Notes under the pieces: model-generated | Database searches by the model: none | What the model was told of the DNA's origin: nothing | What the model saw: the letters and a program-made list of their open reading frames with translations, nothing else | Shown: positions 24,201 through 32,218 of the stretch, in pieces | Layout: each line of letters starts with the position of its first letter | How positions within the stretch are numbered: position 1 is the stretch's first letter | NCBI GenBank assembly: GCA_024684065.1 | Contig: JAIKXO010000129.1 | Span: 1 to 40,692 of the forward strand | Direction: 5' to 3' | Length of the DNA: 40,692 nt | Source: Lachnospiraceae bacterium | GTDB lineage: Bacteria; Bacillota_A; Clostridia; Lachnospirales; Lachnospiraceae | Position numbers and translations under genes: made by a program

Positions 24201-24647
24201 CTGTTCCATAAAGCTGATCCTGCTTAAAAGGTTCGTGATCGGATCCTTTTTACCTTCTTCATCGATCTGCTTTTTATCCTCGTCCTCGACGTAAGTCATG
24301 GTCCCATAGAACTGGCGGGACCCGTCCTCTGTCGTTTCGGCCCTTCCCTTGAGCTGGTACCAGTAAAACTCCCCGGTCATATCAATAAACCGGAGATATT
24401 CCATTTTGACCTTGTCCCGTTCGGGGGGTATGGTAAAAAAGGATATGGCTTTTTCCGCATCCTTGGGATAGACCTTTCCACGGATCTCGATATCTGCGGT
24501 GAACTGATTGACATTTAAAGCAATCGGGATATATCTTTCAACGTTCTCCGAAAAGTGAATGGAATCGTCCTCGTAATCATACTGAAAAACGATGGTATCA
24601 CTCATATTCATCGCGTTTTGGAACAATTCCTCGCTCAGCTTATGCAT
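21219..24647 (-). CDS. Large PAS/GGDEF/EAL cyclic-di-GMP protein with two degenerate GGDEF domains
   Basis: A 1142-residue, apparently soluble signalling protein. I read an N-terminal PAS-like domain (about 10-120), a first GGDEF-fold domain (about 133-295) whose signature is RIENDRF at 208-214, a sensor region with a CPDC motif at 364-367, a PAS domain (about 430-550), a coiled coil (about 555-590), another PAS-like domain (about 590-700), a second GGDEF fold (about 712-868) with signature YQADVF at 786-791, and a C-terminal EAL domain (about 885-1125). Both GGDEF signatures have lost the GG(D/E)EF residues, so cyclase activity is unlikely. The EAL domain keeps EAL (911-913), DDFGSG (1031-1036) and EGVET (1088-1092), so it is probably an active c-di-GMP phosphodiesterase. 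GGCAGGAGGG directly precedes the ATG. It has its own promoter and terminator, downstream of the zinc-ribbon pair. Confidence 0.93.
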   Translation of the reverse strand: MHKLSEELFQNAMNMSDTIVFQYDYEDDSIHFSENVERYIPIALNVNQFTADIEIRGKVYPKDAEKAISFFTIPPERDKVKMEYLRFIDMTGEFYWYQLKGRAETTEDGSRQFYGTMTYVEDEDKKQIDEEGKKDPITNLLSRISFMEQVDEYLSEVPDNVLPSLLVIDIDDFTEWTELNGSIGAEGVLVEVARILKRTFRGSDIIGRIENDRFAVFMKGVRYTGILVERSIHVIKSVQDVWDDLSQDTKLTVSIGIVYTKGGDIDAGEIYNRGLIALKDAKHNKDKFTLYDELMERVEQVPDPILSTKEMELVTNILDPVSAYAYAVDEEYTVIFQNDKLAERYGEAFGHYCYHVYKNYSSPCPDCPISQMSKNLGTVDGEVYSPSLRSALPFRATKITLRNGKNIYVLSSIREDVEKQDQALRESEDRIRNAMVYMLNLIWDVDLTRNTCIRMKEKNLKSVMDMRISNYKNLREYYMENVVYPEDRGEFFEATDPRYLRAVRKQGVSLLAREVRLLTVDDEYKWYNIYSVFLDEQTGRTMIICLDVNEYKKHRLEEMETRVRHEILRQKSEITKEMALTNERHENVNEMVGILVYEYNVGETDHYLSPMFDDVFPVNRRMLNNEWSLINSLRCHSDDRENFDQFKEDIKRGINSKVTVRLYNRYKVAVWYTIIVQALLGMDSKPVRYLWTFQNVDSEMRIKREMEYRTEYDSLTGLYNSEAFYQKVEELIYLWEDKKAAIISIDIDRFRLINDRHGIEAGNKCIQRVGKAIKQCLPKECIAKRYQADVFSVLLTYESDKDFIDFMSRLTAVVRDDDEMAAPVSLVFGIYKISDKGLPIRLMCDRARAVKKQIKGSMISNYAVYDDEIRLKLREQKEIEDEMQMALVNNEFVMYLQPQINIKDNTLYGAEALVRWEHPTKGIMLPGQFIPLFENNGFITNLDRYMWERACAYIKQLRKKGYRIPISVNVSRLNIGTIDITSTLDGLTKKYGIDKELLEVEITENFFLDDARGLFGEMEELRNRGYMVLMDDFGSGYSSLNMLRNAPVDIIKIDRFFLDEIMATDRGKIIVEASVRMAKQLGLRVIAEGVETKEQLDFLRNIDCDIAQGFYYSKPVSTEEFERLLKERWPLEQVNEVQEKGL

Positions 24648-24694
24648 ATTCCCTCCTGCCGGGGCTAAAAAACGGAGTCACTCCCACATCTACG

Positions 24695-24723
24695 ATTATA
24701 ACCTTATAAAACAAAAAAGTCTA
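24695..24723 (-). promoter_or_regulatory. Candidate promoter of the GGDEF/EAL gene
   Basis: On the minus strand TAGACT (24718-24723), a 17-base spacer and TATAAT (24695-24700), about 50 bases before the ATG. The -10 is perfect and the -35 matches 4 of 6 consensus bases. Confidence 0.6.
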
Positions 24724-24744
24724 TTTTATTATTTCCCCGCGCGT

Positions 24745-24766
24745 AAAAACCGGGGTATGGACCGGA
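24745..24766 (-). terminator. Weak terminator after the zinc-ribbon pair
   Basis: On the minus strand, just after the stop, CCGGT, CCAT, ACC-CC-GG and then five T form a short GC-rich hairpin with a bulge. It probably separates the zinc-ribbon operon from the GGDEF/EAL gene, though read-through is plausible. Confidence 0.4.
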
Positions 24767-24772
24767 GCTATG

Positions 24773-26473
24773 CTAATATGTTACGGCTATCGGATACAGG
24801 GCTAACAGGTTATCATCCCGGTCATACGTCGCTATAACCGTTTCAAGGGATCTGACTTCGCCGCCGATACTGTTTTCCTCGTCATAACAATACAGGCGGA
24901 AATCCCTTGTCCTTCCGGCAGGTACGACGATCGCGTTGTATTCCCCGGATACATAACAGTCAGCAACGCCATTGACAGTCCCTTTGTCTTCATAAGAACC
25001 GATCAGAATGTCAATACCTGTATTATTTGTTACGTAGAAGATGAACTCCGCCCTGCCGGGTGAATCCTGGGAGATCTCGGCCCCTGCGGATCCCACTGTT
25101 ATGCCACTTGAGTTGGCAAGCTCCGGCCCGCTTGCGGAAAAATCGCCAATGCTCCCGTTCACGTTTATCTCTATACCGTTCATCACCGCCAGGTAATCGG
25201 TCCAGTCGTTTCCGGCTTCTACCGCATACAGACAGAACACTGCCCTTCCTATCTCCTTTATCCCGAAAAGCTCTGAATATACAGGATCCGTAAGGAAGAG
25301 GGAATCACTGTAAAATTTGACCGCCCTGCAGCCCGGGGCTATGGCCACAACATCCGAATTGTCATAGCCTACAAGGAGCCCGTTTATATTAAGCTCCATT
25401 GTGCTTACATATATCTCAAGGTCTGATTTGTTCTCTATTTCCAGTGAAAGGATCCGGGACGAGCCATCTTCCGCCGCTTCATCCGGTTTAACGACCATCG
25501 CCTCGGATATGACCGAGATCCCGGCCTGTTCGGCCAGAGTATCACTGGCTGCGTATTTTATCTCATAATCCGTCTCCCACAGGTCAGGCGAATTCTTAAG
25601 CCTGTCCGCATATTTCATGGAAAAATCATCCTGCGTGTAGGAGTCTGTTTTCACGGTCAGCGGGCCGGAATGAGCCGAAAAACTTTCGGAATCCGATATA
25701 TCAAGGTTTATCTGTATCTGGGAAATATGGGTGATACAAAGCTCTTCAAGCTCACTCATCTTAAGGACGATATACCCGTCCGTGCTTCCCCCGGCCTTTA
25801 TCTCGGGAACCATGCTGCAGCCCACCATATTTCCGGCACCGAGCATATATCCGTTTACGGCACGCCATCCACTCTCCTGTATTACCAGGTTTCTTTCGTA
25901 ATTATTCTCGAAATGAAGTAAGAGCCTGACCTCATCTTCGGCACATTCAAGCCCGGTGGCAGTGATCCTTAAAACATCATCCCAGAGCAGGGTTTCCGAA
26001 ACCACGGCGCCATTGGAAATAAGAGCCGCAAAGGACAGGGGTTCTGCGGGGTTTATATTCTCATCCGCCGCCGCCTGTAAACTCTCCCCTGTTTCAGAGC
26101 CCTCTGAGGCCCCGGCTGCAGCCTCTGCGCCGGAAGCGTCAGATGCCGTCTCTTCCGGAACACCTGTTCCTTCATCCGAAACGGCGGCCGTCCTGCCATA
26201 AGCCCCTGCCTGCGGGGCGGCCTCCGCCCTTATCACATCCATAGCTTTTTCGTGGCTGTTTCTAAGATGCACCGCAAGAGACACTATTACAAGGATCTGC
26301 AAAACGGCGGCCGCGGCGAATGCGATCATTATTATTTTTGTCCTGCGGGGTGATAAGTTAAAATATCTGTCATCGTTCAGAAAAGCCGGAAGCTTTCCGT
26401 CAGTTGACGTCCCGCAGCTATCACAGTAATATTTCCAGTCCGGGAGCTTAGCTCCGCATTTTGGACAGACCAT
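24773..26473 (-). CDS. Zinc-ribbon membrane protein of unknown function (paralog 2)
   Basis: A 566-residue protein. The N-terminal zinc ribbon is MVCPKCGAKLPDWKYYCDSC (Cys 3, 6, 17 and 20) and faces the cytoplasm. One membrane helix follows (about 46-70), then a disordered Ala/Glu/Ser linker (about 80-145) and a large extracytoplasmic region (about 155-566). I see three tandem repeats in that region, each with a strand ending in an N-N/K-x motif followed by a V/I-N-G turn: LLHFENNYERNLVI...VNGYML, LEIENKSDLEIYV...INGLLV, and FYVTNNTGIDILI...VNGVAD. This pattern suggests three immunoglobulin-like beta-sandwich domains of the DUF4352/DUF5067 type, but I cannot confirm the family. It starts 28 bases after its paralog ends, so the two are likely co-transcribed. 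The function is unknown. Confidence 0.8.
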   Translation of the reverse strand: MVCPKCGAKLPDWKYYCDSCGTSTDGKLPAFLNDDRYFNLSPRRTKIIMIAFAAAAVLQILVIVSLAVHLRNSHEKAMDVIRAEAAPQAGAYGRTAAVSDEGTGVPEETASDASGAEAAAGASEGSETGESLQAAADENINPAEPLSFAALISNGAVVSETLLWDDVLRITATGLECAEDEVRLLLHFENNYERNLVIQESGWRAVNGYMLGAGNMVGCSMVPEIKAGGSTDGYIVLKMSELEELCITHISQIQINLDISDSESFSAHSGPLTVKTDSYTQDDFSMKYADRLKNSPDLWETDYEIKYAASDTLAEQAGISVISEAMVVKPDEAAEDGSSRILSLEIENKSDLEIYVSTMELNINGLLVGYDNSDVVAIAPGCRAVKFYSDSLFLTDPVYSELFGIKEIGRAVFCLYAVEAGNDWTDYLAVMNGIEINVNGSIGDFSASGPELANSSGITVGSAGAEISQDSPGRAEFIFYVTNNTGIDILIGSYEDKGTVNGVADCYVSGEYNAIVVPAGRTRDFRLYCYDEENSIGGEVRSLETVIATYDRDDNLLALYPIAVTY

Positions 26474-26501
26474 AGATCCAGTTCCTCTTTATAGGACTTT
26501 G

Positions 26502-28286
26502 TCAGTAAGAAACGGACAGAGCCGGTGTATCGAGCGGGTACCCGGCCTCGTCGGTTATCGTAAGGACAGTTTCCATCGTTTTTACATCCTCGTCTATCTG
26601 ACCTTCTTCGTCTTCAAAATGCACACGGGGAACCCTGATACTTCCCGCCGGTATGCATATTCCGAGGTTTTCTGAATGAGCATTCAACATATAAAAAGTA
26701 TCGACTGATACACCGTTCACGGTCCCTGTTCCATTATACATATCTATGTATATATCCCGGTCGGTATCGTTTACCGCATAAAACACAAAATAATACCATT
26801 TGGGCGTATATTGGTCTCTGTAGTATCCCACCGACCTGATTGTTATACCTTCAGCGTTGTACACCTCCGGCCAGTCCGGGATATAATCACTGGCCCCCTC
26901 CTTTACGACAAATTCTATGCCATCAAGTACCGCCACATAGCTGCCATCCCACTCTTCACCCGAATCGTCATATTCCACGGCTGTCAGACAGCAGTTTATT
27001 TTCCCGACTTCCTTTACTCCAACCATATCAGTATAGACCTGATCCAGATAAGAATCCATGGGATAGGTAATAAGCGCTCTGCGGCCTGGAGCTATCAGAT
27101 AATAATCCCAAAATCCATAATCATGATAAAGCGTCAGCCCGTTTACAGCCAGATCCCGTGTCTGAACTCCTACAAGTATATCCGTGTTATTCTCCACCTC
27201 CAGGTATACCGTCTGATAAATCTCTCCACTATATCTATCCGGCTCTGTGACCACTGCCTCTGATATCACCCGGATACCGCCCTGTTCAGCCAGTACATCC
27301 TCCGAAGCATGATCGATCTTTCGGCTGCTCTTCCAGCTGGTTTCGGATTCAATTAACCTTCCGGCATAGCTCTTTGCAAAATCATCCTCCCGGAAGGTGC
27401 TTGTATCAAGCGCCATGGTCCCGGTATTGGCTGATAAATTTAAGCCGGCATCCACTTCTCCGTCATAGTATGCGACATCCAGTACCATATCCATTTCCAG
27501 TCTTGAAATATGGGTGATGCAAAGCTCTTCAAGCTCAAACATGCTCATGCTGATATATCCGTCTGCGCTCCCTCCCGCAGGAATACTGCCATCCTGACTA
27601 TCGATGTACACATCCTCATTCCCAAGGTCAAGCGCATATCCGTTAATGGACATCCATCCGCCATCCCATATCACCAGGTTTTTATCATAATTGCTATCAA
27701 AATGCAAAAGCAGCCTGACATCTTCTTCGGAATATTCAAGGCCCGTGGCCGTGATCTTTAAAATATCATCCCATAGCACGGTTTCCCCGATAGAGGCATC
27801 CCTTGAAAAAAACTCCCAAAAAGCCGGCAATCCGTCTGTCTGCGCGTTCTCAGCTGCCACGGTCTCTGCGGTTTCCCCTGATGAAGCCGTATCCTCTCCG
27901 GAAAGGGTTGCATCAGAGCCTGTTTCATTGTCTGTGGTTTCTGAGACTGCTTCATTGTCAGAGGCTTCGGATATAGTTTCCGGCGGGGCAGCCTCCTCCA
28001 GGTCTGCAGGATCCGCTTCCTTTGCGAGAGATGCCCTGAAAAACTCAACGGCTGTTTCGTGATTCCTTCTTACCTGAATGGCTATAAAGATTACCGCAAA
28101 TACCCAGGCAGCCGCACTGACAGCAACAGCAAACATTATGAACTTTAACGAGGCTTTACGGGCTGCCAGTTCGGCCTTCCAGTCCTTTTGTTTAAACGGC
28201 CGCTGTTTTCCGTCCGTCGACGCCCCGCATTTATCACAATAATATTTCCAGTCTGGGAGCTTTGTCCCACAGTCCGGACAGTTCAT
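26502..28286 (-). CDS. Zinc-ribbon membrane protein of unknown function (paralog 1)
   Basis: The tandem paralog of the next gene, with the same plan: zinc ribbon MNCPDCGTKLPDWKYYCDKC at the start, a membrane helix (about 47-71), a Glu/Ala/Ser/Thr-rich linker and three beta-rich repeats. The longest shared stretch is ETVLWDDILKITATGLEYSE and its continuation, where the paralog has ETLLWDDVLRITATGLECAE. The start was placed at the ATG at 28284-28286 to match the paralog. An in-frame ATG at 28346 (with AAGGA upstream) and a TTG at 28349 would add about 20 residues, but the best promoter would begin transcription at about 28350, leaving those starts without a leader. No function is known to me; an envelope sensor or cell-surface role is possible. 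Confidence 0.78.
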   Translation of the reverse strand: MNCPDCGTKLPDWKYYCDKCGASTDGKQRPFKQKDWKAELAARKASLKFIMFAVAVSAAAWVFAVIFIAIQVRRNHETAVEFFRASLAKEADPADLEEAAPPETISEASDNEAVSETTDNETGSDATLSGEDTASSGETAETVAAENAQTDGLPAFWEFFSRDASIGETVLWDDILKITATGLEYSEEDVRLLLHFDSNYDKNLVIWDGGWMSINGYALDLGNEDVYIDSQDGSIPAGGSADGYISMSMFELEELCITHISRLEMDMVLDVAYYDGEVDAGLNLSANTGTMALDTSTFREDDFAKSYAGRLIESETSWKSSRKIDHASEDVLAEQGGIRVISEAVVTEPDRYSGEIYQTVYLEVENNTDILVGVQTRDLAVNGLTLYHDYGFWDYYLIAPGRRALITYPMDSYLDQVYTDMVGVKEVGKINCCLTAVEYDDSGEEWDGSYVAVLDGIEFVVKEGASDYIPDWPEVYNAEGITIRSVGYYRDQYTPKWYYFVFYAVNDTDRDIYIDMYNGTGTVNGVSVDTFYMLNAHSENLGICIPAGSIRVPRVHFEDEEGQIDEDVKTMETVLTITDEAGYPLDTPALSVSY

Positions 28287-28356
28287 TTCCGTAACAGCCT
28301 TTCTTAACCAGCTCGAAGGTTTAACAGTCCACTCATTGCCTGTCATCAATATCCTT

Positions 28357-28385
28357 ATTCTATCAGCCTGAACGGTTCAAATCAA
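28357..28385 (-). promoter_or_regulatory. Candidate promoter of the zinc-ribbon operon
   Basis: On the minus strand TTGATT (28380-28385), a 17-base spacer and TAGAAT (28357-28362). It predicts a transcript start near 28350 and a leader of about 64 bases to the ATG at 28286. Confidence 0.55.
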
Positions 28386-28456
28386 TCATAAGGCAATCTG
28401 AGGCTACTAAACTGCTTAAATATGTGCTAAAATATTTTGGCAAATCAAGCCTATGG

Positions 28457-28776
28457 CTAAGGAAAAACTGATTAATTCAGTTTTTCCTTAGATGCCTCCG
28501 GCAGGATGCGCAGAAATCCGCCAAGGAAGGGCACTTCGTGCCCGCGGATTTCGCGCGGGAAACGCTTTAATCAGCGTTTCCCTAATATTAATAACAGAGT
28601 CTGCCGCTGCAGGCTCATTACTGCCGAAAGCCCCGGGAAACAGGGTTTTTCGCTTTTTACGGTTTGAACGGACAGGATTGTCTTTGTTAATCCATTATTG
28701 CCGAAAAGTTCTACAGGACAGAATTATTCGGTCCCAGAGTTTTTGAAGCGCGGGAAACGCTTTGATCAGCGTTTCC
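28457..28776. repeat. Palindrome-rich spacer with a duplicated 29-bp unit
   Basis: The 480-base spacer upstream of lepA carries four hairpins and no credible gene. At 28457-28491 the arms CTAAGGAAAAACTGA and its complement surround TTAAT (15 bp, perfect). At 28513-28552 GAAATCCGC/GCGGATTTC encloses GGGCAC/GTGCCC. At 28557-28582 GGGAAACGCT/AGCGTTTCCC surrounds 6 bases. At 28753-28776 GGAAACGCT/AGCGTTTCC surrounds TTGATC. The last two belong to a 29-bp direct repeat (28553-28581 and 28748-28776) with a single mismatch. A related core also occurs at 10724-10740. These look like REP/MITE-type intergenic palindromic units. Confidence 0.8.
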
Positions 28777-28830
28777 ATTAATATCGATTCAAATGCTCTG
28801 TTCGTTCAGGCCGGGGATCAGGAGGCCGCG

Positions 28831-30645
28831 ATGTCCCGTATAGATCAGGATAAAATAAGAAATTTCTGTATAATAGCCCATATCGATCACGGAAAATCCA
28901 CTCTGGCGGACCGGATCATCGAGAGTACCGGGCTTCTCACAAGCCGCGAGATGCAGGCACAGGTCCTTGACAACATGGATCTTGAGAGAGAAAGAGGCAT
29001 TACCATCAAGTCCCAGGCCGTCAGGACCATATATAAATCAAAGGACGGAAACGAATACTGCTTCAATCTTATCGATACGCCGGGACATGTTGACTTTAAT
29101 TATGAGGTCTCAAGAAGCCTTGCCGCCTGCGACGGGGCAATACTCGTAGTGGACGCCGCACAGGGTATCGAAGCGCAGACCTTAGCTAACGTCTATCTGG
29201 CACTTGACCATGACCTTGACGTTTTCCCCGTTATTAATAAGATAGACCTTCCGAGCGCCGATCCTGAAAGGGTTGTCGCGGAGATAGAGGACGTGATAGG
29301 CATAGAAGCCCAGGACGCCCCGAGGATTTCCGCAAAAAACGGCATAGGGATAGATGAGGTGCTTGAACAGGTCGTTACGAAGATACCGGCTCCAAAGGGC
29401 GATAAAGACGCCCCTCTCAGGGCACTGATCTTTGATTCCATCTATGACTCCTATAAGGGAGCCATCGTATTCATCAGGCTCATGGACGGAACGATAAAAA
29501 AGGGAACTCCCATAAGGATGATGTCAACGGGAGCCTGCTTTGAATGCGTGGAGGTCGGATATTTCGGAGCCGGGCAGTTTATCCCCTGCGACGAGCTTAC
29601 AGCCGGCATGGTCGGATATTTCACGGCAAGCATCAAAAATGTCAGCGACACTGCTGTCGGCGACACAGTCACCAATTCGGAAAATCCCTGCAGGGAGGCG
29701 CTCCCCGGATATAAAAAGGTACTTTCAATGGTATACTGCGGAGTGTACCCGGCAGACGGAGCCAAATACCCGGATCTCAGGGATGCCCTTGAAAAGCTTA
29801 AGTTAAACGACGCCTCCTTAAACTATGAGCCCGAAACCTCCGTGGCCTTGGGCTTCGGCTTCAGATGCGGATTCCTCGGGCTTCTGCATCTTGAGGTCAT
29901 ACAGGAGCGGCTTGAGCGTGAATACAATCTTGACCTTGTCACTACCGCCCCGAGCGTTATCTACAAGGTGCATAAAACAAACGGCGAGGAGATCGATCTG
30001 ACAAATCCCACCAACCTTCCGGATCCGTCGGAGATCGAATACATGGAGGAGCCTGTGGTCTCTGCGGAGATCATGGTCACTAAGGATTATGTCGGGCCCA
30101 TCATGGAGCTCTGTCAGGAGAGGCGCGGCAGGTATGTCAGCATGGAGTATATCGAGCAGTCAAGGGCTCTTATCAAATATGAGCTTCCGCTTAATGAGAT
30201 AATCTATGACTTTTTTGATGCCTTAAAGTCAAGGTCGAGGGGCTACGCCTCCTTTGACTATGACCTGAAGGGGTATGAGAAATCTTCGCTTGTAAAGCTT
30301 GATATTCTTGTCAACCATGAGGAGGTGGATGCCTTAAGCTTTATCGTCCATTCAGCCACAGCATACGAAAGGGGAAGGAAGATGTGCGAAAAGCTCAAGG
30401 ACGAGATCCCCAGGCACCTTTTCGAGATCCCGATACAGGCCGCAGTCGGCGGCAAGATAATCGCGAGGGAAACGATAAAAGCACTCAGAAAGGATGTCCT
30501 CGCAAAGTGCTACGGCGGCGACGTGACCCGTAAAAAGAAGCTTTTGGAGAAACAGAAGGAAGGAAAGAAGCGCATGCGCCAGATCGGGAGCGTCGAGGTG
30601 CCACAGAAGGCGTTCATGTCAGTGCTCAAGCTTAGCGAGGAGTGA
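28831..30645 (+). CDS. lepA: Elongation factor 4 (ribosome back-translocase LepA)
   Basis: A 604-residue translational GTPase, full length. G1 is AHIDHGKST, the switch region reads [13 protein letters not shown]3 is DTPGHVDF and G4 is NKIDLP. LepA-specific segments follow: [20 protein letters not shown], and a C-terminal [18 protein letters not shown], the unique CTD signature. It acts on stalled ribosomes during elongation or initiation. The start is the ATG at 28831, 5 bases after GGAGG. The frame stays open for 23 codons upstream, but that part overlaps the palindromic repeat and is not conserved. hemW follows 109 bases downstream (to its ATG at 30755) on the same strand, a common Firmicutes pairing. 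Confidence 0.98.
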   Translation: MSRIDQDKIRNFCIIAHIDHGKSTLADRIIESTGLLTSREMQAQVLDNMDLERERGITIKSQAVRTIYKSKDGNEYCFNLIDTPGHVDFNYEVSRSLAACDGAILVVDAAQGIEAQTLANVYLALDHDLDVFPVINKIDLPSADPERVVAEIEDVIGIEAQDAPRISAKNGIGIDEVLEQVVTKIPAPKGDKDAPLRALIFDSIYDSYKGAIVFIRLMDGTIKKGTPIRMMSTGACFECVEVGYFGAGQFIPCDELTAGMVGYFTASIKNVSDTAVGDTVTNSENPCREALPGYKKVLSMVYCGVYPADGAKYPDLRDALEKLKLNDASLNYEPETSVALGFGFRCGFLGLLHLEVIQERLEREYNLDLVTTAPSVIYKVHKTNGEEIDLTNPTNLPDPSEIEYMEEPVVSAEIMVTKDYVGPIMELCQERRGRYVSMEYIEQSRALIKYELPLNEIIYDFFDALKSRSRGYASFDYDLKGYEKSSLVKLDILVNHEEVDALSFIVHSATAYERGRKMCEKLKDEIPRHLFEIPIQAAVGGKIIARETIKALRKDVLAKCYGGDVTRKKKLLEKQKEGKKRMRQIGSVEVPQKAFMSVLKLSEE

Positions 30646-30754
30646 TCCGGAAACAGGTATTCTTTTCCTTGTACGGGTGTGATAAGCGGCATAATAAAGG
30701 GTTTCGCGGTTTATTTACCGCCCTGTTTACTATATGTTTACTATAGTATCTTCC

Positions 30755-32206
30755 ATGGATAAAAAAGAGCTCGGAATATATATACACATACCGTTCTGTG
30801 TCAGGAAATGCCTGTACTGTGATTTTTTATCGTTTGGCAGGGATCATTTCGGATATTTACAGGCAGGATCAGGGCATGATCCTAAGACAGGGTTCTGGCA
30901 TTACCCGGAATCAGGAGGCATGCACAGGCCGGAAACAGAGACAATACATTATTCCGAAACAGGATCCGGACGTAACCGGGAATCTGAATCCGGGGTCTGT
31001 ACCAGGACTGATCCCCTTTTCGGAAGCGGCAAAGATAAAAGCATAGAGAGGGAGTATGCCGGTGCCCTTTTAAGGGAGATCGGGCAGGCTCCCTTTAAAT
31101 TTGGCTTTGACAGTTCCGAATACAGGGTAAAGACAATTTATTTCGGAGGAGGGACTCCGAGCTGTATCGATGAAGTTTACATAATATCAATTTTACGTAA
31201 ACTATATGAGTGTTTTGACATAAAAAAACCTGAGGAAACCGAGATAACCCTCGAAGCCAATCCCGGGACTCTTACAGAATCTAAGCTCATCGCTTTCAGG
31301 AAGGCAGGAATAAACCGCTTAAGCCTCGGGCTCCAGTCCGCAAGCGACAAAGAGCTTAAACTGCTCGGAAGGATCCACTCTTACGATGATTTTCTGAAAA
31401 GCTATGAGCTTTCAAGAAGGGCCGGGTTTGAAAACATAAATGTCGATATCATGACCGCCATTCCCGGCCAGGATATGGAAAGCCTTAACGACACATTATG
31501 TAAACTAGTCAAACTCGATCCCGAACATATTTCGGCTTACAGCCTCATACTTGAAGAGGGAACCCCCTTCTATTCCATGTACCATAGGGATGAAGAGGGA
31601 TCAGACGACAGAGAAGCCGGAAGCGGCCATATCAAACCACCCCGTCCGGTCCGGCAGGAAAACTCTTCTTTACATGCCTGCGATCTTTCCTGCCACGCAG
31701 AGCTTCCGTCAGCTGAAGCAGAAAGACAGATGTATTGGTTTGTCAGGGACGAGCTAAAAAAGCACGGCTATGATAGATATGAGATCTCAAACTTCGCAAA
31801 GAAAGGCTTCGAAAGCCGCCACAACAGAGCCTGCTGGAAAAGGATACCCTATCTCGGGTTCGGGCTCGGAGCTTCATCTCTTATAAACGAGACCAGATAC
31901 AGAAACACTACGGATATGCAGAGATACCTGAACGGCCCTGATGATCCCTCTCTCTTTGAAGAAAAGATAAAGATTTCCGAAAAGGAAAGGATGGAGGAAA
32001 CGATGTTCCTCGGTCTCAGAACGGCCGAAGGAGTAAGCATCCCCCGTTTCTTTGACACCTTCGGCGTCCGGGTTTATGATATATACAAAGATGAGCTTAC
32101 AAAATTAAAAAGGGACGGACTTATAACCATTTCCGAAGAAGCCATATGCCTGACCGATAAGGGGACGGATTACGGAAACTATGTTTTCTCGAGGTTCCTC
32201 TTCTGA
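30755..32206 (+). CDS. hemW: Radical SAM heme chaperone HemW, with two insertions
   Basis: A HemW/HemN-like radical SAM protein of 483 residues from this start. The cluster motif is CVRKCLYCDF (C-X3-C-X2-C followed by D-F, the HemW rather than HemN form). Other family motifs are TIYFGGGTPS, EITLEANPGT, GINRLSLGLQS, HISAYSLILEEGTP and YEISNFAKKG. HemW is usually nearer 380 residues; the excess comes from an insertion right after the cluster motif (about nt 30860-31050, including five 24-bp repeats) and a second one (about nt 31590-31710) before ERQMYWFVRDEL. HemW inserts heme into respiratory proteins and is not a coproporphyrinogen oxidase. The start MDKKELGIYIHIPFC was chosen by similarity to homologues. 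The ATG at 30734 is also in frame, and neither has a clear ribosome site. Confidence 0.92.
   Translation: MDKKELGIYIHIPFCVRKCLYCDFLSFGRDHFGYLQAGSGHDPKTGFWHYPESGGMHRPETETIHYSETGSGRNRESESGVCTRTDPLFGSGKDKSIEREYAGALLREIGQAPFKFGFDSSEYRVKTIYFGGGTPSCIDEVYIISILRKLYECFDIKKPEETEITLEANPGTLTESKLIAFRKAGINRLSLGLQSASDKELKLLGRIHSYDDFLKSYELSRRAGFENINVDIMTAIPGQDMESLNDTLCKLVKLDPEHISAYSLILEEGTPFYSMYHRDEEGSDDREAGSGHIKPPRPVRQENSSLHACDLSCHAELPSAEAERQMYWFVRDELKKHGYDRYEISNFAKKGFESRHNRACWKRIPYLGFGLGASSLINETRYRNTTDMQRYLNGPDDPSLFEEKIKISEKERMEETMFLGLRTAEGVSIPRFFDTFGVRVYDIYKDELTKLKRDGLITISEEAICLTDKGTDYGNYVFSRFLF
30875..30994 (+). repeat. 24-bp coding minisatellite in hemW
   Basis: Five consecutive 8-residue units of the form H-x-P-E-[ST]-G-x-x: HDPKTGFW, HYPESGGM, HRPETETI, HYSETGSG and RNRESESG. 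They sit about 18 residues after the last cluster cysteine, in a place where HemW normally has a short loop. The repeat is degenerate, so it is not very recent. Confidence 0.8.
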
Positions 32207-32218
32207 GAGTACGGATCC

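Noticed and set aside
28492..28746. 84-codon open frame upstream of lepA
   Set aside because: It is made of the palindromic repeats, has no ribosome site and a composition unlike the neighbouring genes.
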